Source of the DNA: BMS3ABIN04 sp965554225
Lineage (GTDB): Bacteria; Bacteroidota; Ignavibacteria; Ignavibacteriales; Melioribacteraceae
DNA: 6,850 bases
NCBI GenBank assembly: GCA_965554225.1
Contig: CBEVZC010000150.1
Location: 1-6,850 of the forward strand
Direction of reading: 5' to 3'
Below the pieces are notes generated by a model. That model was given only the letters and a program-made list of their open reading frames with translations. It was not told where the DNA came from and did not search any database. Shown one piece after another: positions 1-6,183 of the stretch. A program made the position numbers and the translations under genes. The stretch's first letter is position 1. Every line of letters starts with the position of its first letter.

Positions 1-17
1 TATTTTATTAATGAAAT

Positions 18-46
18 TTGAACCATTGTACTTTACTTTTTTTAAT
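18..46 (+). promoter_or_regulatory. candidate sigma-70-like promoter upstream of the autokinase gene
   Basis: TTGAAC at 18-23 is followed, after a 17-nt spacer, by TTTAAT at 41-46, a reasonable match to a -35/-10 pair. It would give a 5' leader of about 140 nt before the first gene, which could include the palindrome at 82-99. The region is so AT-rich that chance matches are common, and if the host belongs to Bacteroidota its main promoter consensus would differ. This is a candidate only. Confidence 0.22.
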
Positions 47-81
47 ATATAGATAATGTTAACTTATTATACAAATTTTCG

Positions 82-99
82 AGAATAAAATATTATTCT
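82..99. repeat. small AT-rich palindrome in the leader region
   Basis: AGAATAA at 82-88 is repeated in inverted form as TTATTCT at 93-99, with a 4-nt AATA centre. It lies about 100 nt before the autokinase start. No T-run follows on either strand, so it does not look like a terminator. It could be a weak RNA hairpin in the leader or a regulator-binding half-site pair. Only one GC pair supports the stem, and such palindromes arise easily in DNA of this composition. Confidence 0.25.
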
Positions 100-186
100 T
101 AAAAAAAATGGGAACAAAAGTAGAGTTTGCTTTTATTTAAATTTTATACTATCTATCAAACAATAAAGTTTTAATTATAAATCATT

Positions 187-192
187 AGGAAA
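187..192 (+). promoter_or_regulatory. Shine-Dalgarno site of the autokinase gene
   Basis: AGGAAA ends a few bases before the ATG at 196, with 5 nt between AGGA and the start codon. It is the only clear Shine-Dalgarno sequence before any gene in the window and fixes the start of the first gene. The downstream genes have no comparable site and probably rely on coupling to the gene before them. Confidence 0.6.
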
Positions 193-195
193 CAT

Positions 196-2469
196 ATGAA
201 CAATAATCAACCAATCAAACCGAAAGCAAGTAAGCAACATACAAATACGTTTGCTGATTACATAAATTTGATACGTTCAAATTTTTTAGTTATCCTAATC
301 GTTAGTTTGGTAATTTTCTCTTTAACTGTTATTTATGCTCTTACCGCACCGGATGTATACGAGGCGAGCACGGTTTTAAAAATCTCAAAACCACAAGGAA
401 ACATTCTTGATAATCCTTTTTCTATGGATTTTGGTCGATCGGGCGGAGATATGTTTATAGCTAACGAAATTGAGACAATTCAAAATATTACCATTAGAGA
501 AATGGTTTCTAAAGTAATAATTGATTCATTTAAAACTTTGGGACAAACCGATAAATTCGATTTGATTTTAAATCACCAAAAAAGTCTGTTTGGGAAAGAC
601 AAAGTAGAAGGCATTAAATCGGATAAATCTATTGCCGGTGTATTAGCTAGAAATGTTGAAATAACGCAGAAAAATGGGTTGAACTTCATGCAGATTACAG
701 TTGATTCTCCTTCTCCCTATGAAGCGGCTACAATTGCTAATGCATATGCGAAAGTATACAAGGATTTTAATCTTGCCGAAAGCAGAAAGCAATTTACGGT
801 AATTAAAGAGTTCTTGGAAAAACAAATGGAAGAAAAGCATAATGAGCTTATGCTTGCCGAAGATAGAGTAAAGACATATCAGCTTCGGGATGGTGGAATT
901 GAACTTGGTCAACAGGCTAGTACTTTGGTTTCTACTTTAGCTAAATTTCAATCTGATAGAGATGCGACACATATTGAAATGGCGATGACAAAGAGATCGC
1001 TGGATGAATTAAAACAAGATTTTAATAAAAGAAATCCGACATTAGAGAGTTTTCAGGATATTCAAACTGCTGAACCTGCTATAAAAATGCTGCAGGATCA
1101 AATAGCCAATTTACAAACTCAAAAAGCGATTGCTATTTCAGGGAATACTAACTTAAACTCAAATTCAAAAATTATTAGAGATTACGATAAAAGAATTGCA
1201 AATCTTCAAAGTCAATTACAGAATCGGTTAAACGATTATCGAACAAAAGTTTTTTCTTCTAGCCCTGAAGAATTAAAAGACCTTACACAAAAAATAACCG
1301 AGTCCGAGATTAAATATCAAACATTAAAATCGAAGTATAATCAGTTAAACAGTACACTTAGTTCTTATGAACAGCAATTTCAATCTTTGCCAAAGAAAAC
1401 ATTAGACTTAGCAAGATTAGAAAGAGAAAGGCAATCGCTGGAAAAATTATATCTTGTTTTACAAGCTAAGTATGAAGAAGCATTGCTAAATGAGCAATCG
1501 GTACCGGGTAATGTTTTAATTATGAGTTCTGCTCGTCCGCCTGAAACCCCGGCGAAACCGAACAGATTGAAGATAATATTGCTCGGGTTAATTGCGGGCT
1601 TAGGTGTTGCTTTTGGTTATGTATATGTTAAAAATTATTTTGACCGTACGATTAAAACGCCTGATGATATTGAAGGTTCTAACTTAAATGTTTTGGCATG
1701 GATCCCAAGTTTTGAAACAAAGCTTGAAAAAAGGAAAACTAAGTCCGAATTGATTGTTGCAACGGGCGAGGAATCTATAGCCGGTGAATCGTACAGATCA
1801 TTACGAACAAGAATTCAATTTTCCAAACTTACCGAAGGATCAAATTCAATAATGATTACTTCTTCGGCGCCCCAGGAAGGAAAAACTACAGTTGCTAGCA
1901 ATTTAGCAGCAAGTTTTGCACAGTCCGGAAAGAAAGTAATTATACTCGACTGTGACTTAAGAATTCCCAGAGTTCACGCTGTGTTTAACGGACTTAATTC
2001 ACCGGGATTTACAAATTATTTATTTAAGCAAGCGGCGTTTCAAGAAATTTTAAGGAAAACTGAAGTAGAGAATCTTTTTTATATAGCTGCCGGTACAATC
2101 CCAACCAATCCTTCGGAAATTCTTGCTTCCCCACAAATGCAGGATTTCTTGAAAAAACTTAAATCCGAGTTTGATATAGTAATTCTTGATGCACCGCCAA
2201 TCATGACTATAACCGATGCAGAAGTTTTATCTCATTTCGTTGATATGAGTATCTTGGTGGTATTTGCTAAAAGCACGCATGTAGATTGGATGCAGGAATC
2301 TGCCGAACTTTTAACTAAAGGCGGACAAAAATCATTTATCGGTGTAGTATTAAATAATTTTGACTACAAAAGCGGGTATAGATCTTATAATAAATATAAT
2401 CACTCTAAGTACTATACTCGTATGGGTAAAACAAAGCAAAATGAATGGGCAAAAGGTAAATCAGCCTAA
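196..2469 (+). CDS. Wzc-like polysaccharide co-polymerase / tyrosine autokinase (BY-kinase)
   Basis: Inner-membrane protein that controls chain length and export of a capsular or extracellular polysaccharide and autophosphorylates on tyrosine. An N-terminal Wzz domain begins with membrane segment 1 at about residues 30-50. A long periplasmic part rich in predicted coiled coil (about 190-420) leads into a GNVR-type region (about 385-465). A Pro-rich stretch (448-455, PPETPAKP) precedes membrane segment 2 (about 460-478). The cytoplasmic kinase has the EX2RX2R oligomerisation motif (E531, R534, R537), Walker A (A558-T564, K563), Walker A' (D585, D587) and Walker B (D665). The tail holds six tyrosines between 724 and 740, the expected phosphorylation cluster. 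At 757 aa it has the normal length for the one-protein form of Gram-negative bacteria. The ATG at 196 is supported by AGGA upstream. A hairpin follows the gene, so it may be transcribed partly apart from the genes below. The family is certain; the polysaccharide it serves is unknown. Confidence 0.95.
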   Translation: MNNNQPIKPKASKQHTNTFADYINLIRSNFLVILIVSLVIFSLTVIYALTAPDVYEASTVLKISKPQGNILDNPFSMDFGRSGGDMFIANEIETIQNITIREMVSKVIIDSFKTLGQTDKFDLILNHQKSLFGKDKVEGIKSDKSIAGVLARNVEITQKNGLNFMQITVDSPSPYEAATIANAYAKVYKDFNLAESRKQFTVIKEFLEKQMEEKHNELMLAEDRVKTYQLRDGGIELGQQASTLVSTLAKFQSDRDATHIEMAMTKRSLDELKQDFNKRNPTLESFQDIQTAEPAIKMLQDQIANLQTQKAIAISGNTNLNSNSKIIRDYDKRIANLQSQLQNRLNDYRTKVFSSSPEELKDLTQKITESEIKYQTLKSKYNQLNSTLSSYEQQFQSLPKKTLDLARLERERQSLEKLYLVLQAKYEEALLNEQSVPGNVLIMSSARPPETPAKPNRLKIILLGLIAGLGVAFGYVYVKNYFDRTIKTPDDIEGSNLNVLAWIPSFETKLEKRKTKSELIVATGEESIAGESYRSLRTRIQFSKLTEGSNSIMITSSAPQEGKTTVASNLAASFAQSGKKVIILDCDLRIPRVHAVFNGLNSPGFTNYLFKQAAFQEILRKTEVENLFYIAAGTIPTNPSEILASPQMQDFLKKLKSEFDIVILDAPPIMTITDAEVLSHFVDMSILVVFAKSTHVDWMQESAELLTKGGQKSFIGVVLNNFDYKSGYRSYNKYNHSKYYTRMGKTKQNEWAKGKSA

Positions 2470-2500
2470 GTTTAGAAAACTAAAATAAACAATTCGTTCA

Positions 2501-2541
2501 ATCATCAGGTAAAAAGCAATTTTTACCTGATGATACCTTTT
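2501..2541 (+). terminator. perfect 15-bp hairpin with GCAA loop and short T-run; likely intrinsic terminator or attenuator
   Basis: The arms at 2501-2515 (ATCATCAGGTAAAAA) and 2520-2534 are exact inverted repeats around the 4-nt loop GCAA, a GNRA tetraloop. Three bases later comes TTTT (2538-2541). It lies 31 nt after the autokinase stop and 29 nt before the next start. The long perfect stem argues for a real structure, but only four of the 15 pairs are GC and the T-run is short, so termination may be partial. The 34-bp symmetric site could alternatively be a protein-binding operator or an RNA-stability element at the 3' end of the autokinase message. Confidence 0.62.
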
Positions 2542-2570
2542 AAGCACTAAATCTAATAGTAGCAATCCAA

Positions 2571-3383
2571 TTGCAAAACAATAAAGAAAAAACCATATTT
2601 GCAGACTTTCACGTGCATATCCATGCTTGTTTTAACTTGAATGTCTTCTTGAATAATGCGGTTGAAAATTTTATCAGCGCTGCGAGATTAATAAATTCTA
2701 ACTTTGAATTAGGATTTTTGTTTTTAACTGAAATTGGAGGCATGGATTTTTTTGATAGAATAAAAGAATCTCCCCAATTACTTGATAATTTTACTGTAGA
2801 ATTTACAAAAGAAGAATACTCCTTAATTATATCCAATAACGGACAGAAAATTTTTTTAGTCGCAGGTAAGCAGATTGTAAGCAGTGAAAACCTTGAGGTT
2901 TTAGCGCTTGCTACAAGACAAGATTTCAAGAACGGCGGTTCTTTAAAAGAAATTATTAACGAAGTAAAAAATACAGGGGGAATACCAGTCTTACCTTGGG
3001 GAGTGGGTAAATGGTTAGGGAGCAGGAAAAGGATTATAAAAAATTTTATAATGCAAAGTTCAGATAATAATTTTTATTTAGGGAATAATGGCGGAAGACC
3101 TACTTTTTGGCCTGCTTCGGAACTTTTTAATTTAGCTGAGCGAAAGAGTATTTTTACTTTATGCGGTACTGATTCCTTAAACTTGGAAAGTGAAGTAGGA
3201 AAGCCGGGTAAATACGGTAATATTTTGAAAGGGACGATTAATTTTGATTATCCGGCTGTAAGTATTATAGATATTCTTAAAAATATAAATTCTTCACCCC
3301 AATCATTTGGGAAGCTTGAAAATCCGGCTGCCTTTTTCAAAAATCAGATAGCTTTAAGATTAAAGCAAAGTAAAAGACAATGA
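2571..3383 (+). CDS. PHP-domain-like protein of a polysaccharide locus, probable degenerate metal site
   Basis: Soluble protein of 270 aa with no signal peptide or membrane segment. The N-terminus (DFHVHIH, with H14, H16 and H18) resembles the first metal-binding motif of PHP-family phosphoesterases. Later parts follow the PHP order: a GGIPVLP stretch (136-142) where PHP proteins usually have GGI followed by a His-Pro, a GNNGGRP segment (171-177), and GTDSLN (199-204) where the family usually has GSDAH. Here the His-Pro is replaced by Pro-Trp and the last His by Leu, so the canonical metal site looks incomplete. The start is a TTG: the frame opens after a stop at 2541-2543, the first ATG lies downstream of the HxHxH motif, and no Shine-Dalgarno is visible. 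The stop overlaps the glycosyltransferase start by 4 nt. I recall similar proteins beside glycosyltransferase and GlpD-like genes in other bacteria but cannot verify this. A role in precursor hydrolysis or a non-catalytic role are both open. Confidence 0.72.
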   Translation: MQNNKEKTIFADFHVHIHACFNLNVFLNNAVENFISAARLINSNFELGFLFLTEIGGMDFFDRIKESPQLLDNFTVEFTKEEYSLIISNNGQKIFLVAGKQIVSSENLEVLALATRQDFKNGGSLKEIINEVKNTGGIPVLPWGVGKWLGSRKRIIKNFIMQSSDNNFYLGNNGGRPTFWPASELFNLAERKSIFTLCGTDSLNLESEVGKPGKYGNILKGTINFDYPAVSIIDILKNINSSPQSFGKLENPAAFFKNQIALRLKQSKRQ

Positions 3384-4528
3384 AAATACTTGTACTTGCC
3401 CCGCATCCGTTTTATCAAGAACGCGGAACACCAATTGCGGTAAAATTATTGGTGGAAACGTTGTCGGAATTTGGGCATAAAATTGATGTGCTTACTTTTC
3501 ACGAAGGGGAGCCGCTAAATATTCCAAATGTAAAAATTCTTCGTATTGCCAAACCTCCCTTCATAAATAACATCCCTATTGGTTTCTCTCCAAAAAAAAT
3601 AATTGCTGATGTTTATTTAACTTTTTATCTATTACTTCTATTATTTAAAAATCAATATGATGTAATCCATGCTGTAGAAGAATCTGTCTTCCCCGCAGCA
3701 TTTTTTAATCTGTTTTACAAAAAAAGACTTGTCTACGATATGGATTCGTCAATGGCAGATCAATTAATTGAAAAATGGAGTACGCTGAATAATTTTGAAG
3801 GTTTGTTAAACGGATTTGAACATTGGGCAATGAAACATGCCGATGCGGTTGTACCGGTTTGCCAATATTTAGTGGAAAAGGTTAAAGAGTTTGATCATGA
3901 TAAACCTGTTTTTATTTTAGAAGATATTGCTTTTAAAAGTGATGATAAAGGAAATAACGAAAAGATAAAAGATATTACCGGCAATAATAAAATAGTTGGA
4001 CTTTACGTTGGTAATTTAGTGCATTATCAGGGAATTGATTTGCTTTTAGACAGCGTGAAAAATATTACTGATAATTTTGCTCTTGTTATCATTGGTGGTA
4101 AGGCGGAAGATATTGAGAAGTATAAGAAAAAAACCAAGCAGGTAAACATATCCGGAAAAGTTTTCTTCCTAGGTCCCAGACCGTTAAGTCAGCTTCCCTA
4201 CTATCTTTCTCAAGCAGACATTCTAATCTCACCCAGAATAAAAGGGAAAAACACACCGATGAAAATATATTCGTATCTGGCATCCGGTGTGCCGGTGTTG
4301 GCTACGGATATTTATTCTCATACACAAGTTTTAACCGGGGAAAATTCCTATTTGGTTAAACCCAATCCCGGAGATATGGCAAAGGGAATTCTTGAATTGG
4401 TTCAAAATGAAGCTTTAAGGGAAAAGCTTGGAAATGCCGGTAAAGAATTAGCAATTAAAAATTATTCGAGAGAAAGTTATAAAAGAAAGTTAAAAAAGGT
4501 TTATGATTTTCTAAATTCCGAAAAATGA
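3380..4528 (+). CDS. GT-B glycosyltransferase, family 4-like
   Basis: Cytoplasmic or membrane-associated transferase of 382 aa that should move a sugar from a nucleotide sugar to a lipid-linked glycan acceptor. The N-terminal Rossmann domain starts with KILVLAPHPFYQERGTP (2-18), which has the acceptor-side glycine loop, and contains YDMDSSMADQL (119-129), typical of one GT4 subgroup. The C-terminal donor-binding domain begins near LYVGNLVHYQGIDLLL and holds the donor loop NTPMKIYSYLASGVPVLAT (from N291). Classical GT4 enzymes have an E-x7-E motif here; this protein has Lys and Ser/Tyr at those places, which I believe is normal for the NTP-x-KIY-x-YLASG subgroup. A Leu-rich stretch near residues 79-90 may bind the membrane. 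The ATG overlaps the preceding stop (ATGA), and the gene's own stop overlaps the next ATG in the same way, so translation is probably coupled. Donor and acceptor cannot be read from the sequence. Confidence 0.92.
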   Translation: MKILVLAPHPFYQERGTPIAVKLLVETLSEFGHKIDVLTFHEGEPLNIPNVKILRIAKPPFINNIPIGFSPKKIIADVYLTFYLLLLLFKNQYDVIHAVEESVFPAAFFNLFYKKRLVYDMDSSMADQLIEKWSTLNNFEGLLNGFEHWAMKHADAVVPVCQYLVEKVKEFDHDKPVFILEDIAFKSDDKGNNEKIKDITGNNKIVGLYVGNLVHYQGIDLLLDSVKNITDNFALVIIGGKAEDIEKYKKKTKQVNISGKVFFLGPRPLSQLPYYLSQADILISPRIKGKNTPMKIYSYLASGVPVLATDIYSHTQVLTGENSYLVKPNPGDMAKGILELVQNEALREKLGNAGKELAIKNYSRESYKRKLKKVYDFLNSEK

Positions 4529-6183
4529 TTAGAGAGATAGCAAAACTTAAAAGCGAAGAATTTGACGTTGTTATTATTGGCGGCGGAATACATGGGGCAA
4601 CAATAGCACGAGAAGCCTCTCGGCAAGGGTTAAAAACCGCATTAATAGAAAAGAATGACTTCGGAAGCTCTACTTCCGCTAATAGTTTGAAAGTCCTTCA
4701 TGGCGGATTAAGATATTTGCAGCACGCAAATTATAAAAGAATTCGTCAGTCAATTAGATCGCGAAAATTTTTTCAGCAGGTTGCTCCTCATTTAGTTTCA
4801 AATGTCCCTTTTTTAGTCCCTACATTTGGATTGGGTGTAAGGAGTAAATTTGTAATGAAAGCGGCAATTAAATTATACGATATAATTAGTTCGGATAGAA
4901 ATAAATATATTCCAAAAAATAATTTTATTCCCAATGGAAAAGTGTTGTCGAAAAAAGAAGCGACTAAAATACTTCCTGATTTACAACAGGATAATTTAAC
5001 AGGCGCTGCTGTTTGGTATGAGTCAATTGCGAATGATTCTGAAAGATTAATCCTTCAATTCGTTTTAGATGCAAGCGAAAACGGCGCTTGCGTAGGTAAT
5101 TATTTAAAGGCGACCGGTTTTATTTTTGAAAACAACTCAATTGCCGCAGTTAAGGTAAAAGATGAACTTAATAAACACGAGTTTAAAATCCGGACTAAAA
5201 ATGTAATTGTTACAGCTGGACCTTGGCTTAATGAATTATATGAATCAATTGTTTCTGACGGCAGTTTTAATATACCGCTTACTAAAGCAGTAAATATTGT
5301 TGTAAATAAAAATCTTTTCAATAACTATGCTGTTGGTTTGGAAGGAACTGAAGAATACACAGACAAAGATGCAATTATAAAACGTGGTAAAAGGCTTTAC
5401 TTTTTTGTTCCGCTTAATAATAAAACAATGATTGGAACAACCTACAATAAATTTGACGACGCTCCGGATAAGCTTGCTATTGCCAAAAGCGATTTACTGG
5501 AAATTATTGATGAAGTTAACTCAATATATCCTTCACTAGCATTGGATTTTCATGATATTTGCTTTTATCATACCGGCTTATTGCCAATGGAAGAACAAAA
5601 AAATCAGAATGATGACATTCAGCCGGGAAAGCATTCTGAAATTTATGATTTGGAAAAAACAAATAGAATTAGCGGCGTATATTTAATTAAATCGGTAAAG
5701 TTTACAACTGCGCCTTCCATTGCTGAAGATACCGTTCAAATGGTTTTAAAAAAATCAGATAAAAAAATAAAAAGAACTTTTGTTAATAGTGATAGCTCGA
5801 ATAAAAAAGACGATGAGATTAACTTACCGGATGATGTGCAAAAACATTTAAGCAAAATTTATGGGAAAAATAAATATAAAATTTTATCGATGATTAGCAG
5901 TAACAAGCAGTTAGCAGAACTTGTAAGTAATAATCCTGCTATTACGGTCGCAGAAATACTTTATAACATTAGAGAAGAAATGGCAATTTCATTGTCTGAT
6001 ATAATTCTTAGAAGATCAGGTCTTGGTAATCTCAACATTCCTTCTGTTGAATCTATTAAAAAGATTGCCGAAATTATGCAAAATGAATTAAAATGGGACA
6101 ATACAAAGCTGAATTACGAAATTGAGAAAGTAAAAAAGTTTTACTCGGTACTGAATAATTCGCTTTTAGAAATTAATGATTAA
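4525..6183 (+). CDS. GlpD-like FAD-dependent oxidoreductase with altered substrate pocket
   Basis: Flavoprotein of 552 aa with the full architecture of aerobic glycerol-3-phosphate dehydrogenase: an FAD-binding DAO domain and a C-terminal DAO_C helical domain (about 430-545, including IREEMAISLSDIILRR). The dinucleotide motif is G19-G-G-I-H-G24 with E42 for the ribose, followed by STSANSLKVLHGGLRYL (49-65), the GlpD signature with H59 and R63. FFVP, IGTT (303-306) and K392 are also kept. The expected GVRPL arginine is L353 (GLLPM), the KGSH segment is KAVN (254-257), GGKLTTYR has become SVKFTTAP (390-397), and the Asp after IGTT is Tyr307. In E. coli GlpD the arginine and the lysine are Arg317 and Lys354 (from memory), so substrate phosphate binding is probably changed. 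It likely oxidises a hydroxyl and passes electrons to quinone, but perhaps not on glycerol-3-phosphate. It sits between glycosyltransferase and methyltransferase genes with 4- and 8-nt overlaps; no glpK or glpF is adjacent. An ordinary GlpD cannot be fully excluded. Confidence 0.88.
   Translation: MIREIAKLKSEEFDVVIIGGGIHGATIAREASRQGLKTALIEKNDFGSSTSANSLKVLHGGLRYLQHANYKRIRQSIRSRKFFQQVAPHLVSNVPFLVPTFGLGVRSKFVMKAAIKLYDIISSDRNKYIPKNNFIPNGKVLSKKEATKILPDLQQDNLTGAAVWYESIANDSERLILQFVLDASENGACVGNYLKATGFIFENNSIAAVKVKDELNKHEFKIRTKNVIVTAGPWLNELYESIVSDGSFNIPLTKAVNIVVNKNLFNNYAVGLEGTEEYTDKDAIIKRGKRLYFFVPLNNKTMIGTTYNKFDDAPDKLAIAKSDLLEIIDEVNSIYPSLALDFHDICFYHTGLLPMEEQKNQNDDIQPGKHSEIYDLEKTNRISGVYLIKSVKFTTAPSIAEDTVQMVLKKSDKKIKRTFVNSDSSNKKDDEINLPDDVQKHLSKIYGKNKYKILSMISSNKQLAELVSNNPAITVAEILYNIREEMAISLSDIILRRSGLGNLNIPSVESIKKIAEIMQNELKWDNTKLNYEIEKVKKFYSVLNNSLLEIND

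Noticed and set aside
145..150. TATACT as a -10 box close to the first gene
   Set aside because: It matches the -10 consensus in 5 of 6 bases, but nothing like a -35 lies 16-18 nt upstream; TTGCTT at 127-132 is only 12 nt away. A Bacteroidota-type -7 element also does not fit.
643..912. Reverse-strand open frames, here and at 2609-2929, 4089-4283, 5100-5321, 6180-6383 and 6346-6579
   Set aside because: Each lies inside a well-supported + strand gene, shows no family motif and has a composition expected from an antisense frame.
2471..2484. TTTAG-AAAA-CTAAA inverted repeat just after the autokinase stop
   Set aside because: The stem is 5 bp, nearly all AT, with no T-run; it is likely chance beside the much stronger hairpin at 2501-2534.
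2530..2549. Short reading frame ATG...TAA between the hairpin and the PHP-like gene, a possible leader peptide
   Set aside because: It encodes only six residues, lies partly in the hairpin arm, has no ribosome-binding site and has no regulatory codon pattern.
2571..3383. PHP-like gene as a CpsB/YwqE-type tyrosine phosphatase acting on the adjacent autokinase
   Set aside because: The position beside a BY-kinase is tempting, but CpsB begins with a conserved HSHI...DDG motif and keeps later His ligands. This protein has HVHIHACFN and lacks those ligands.
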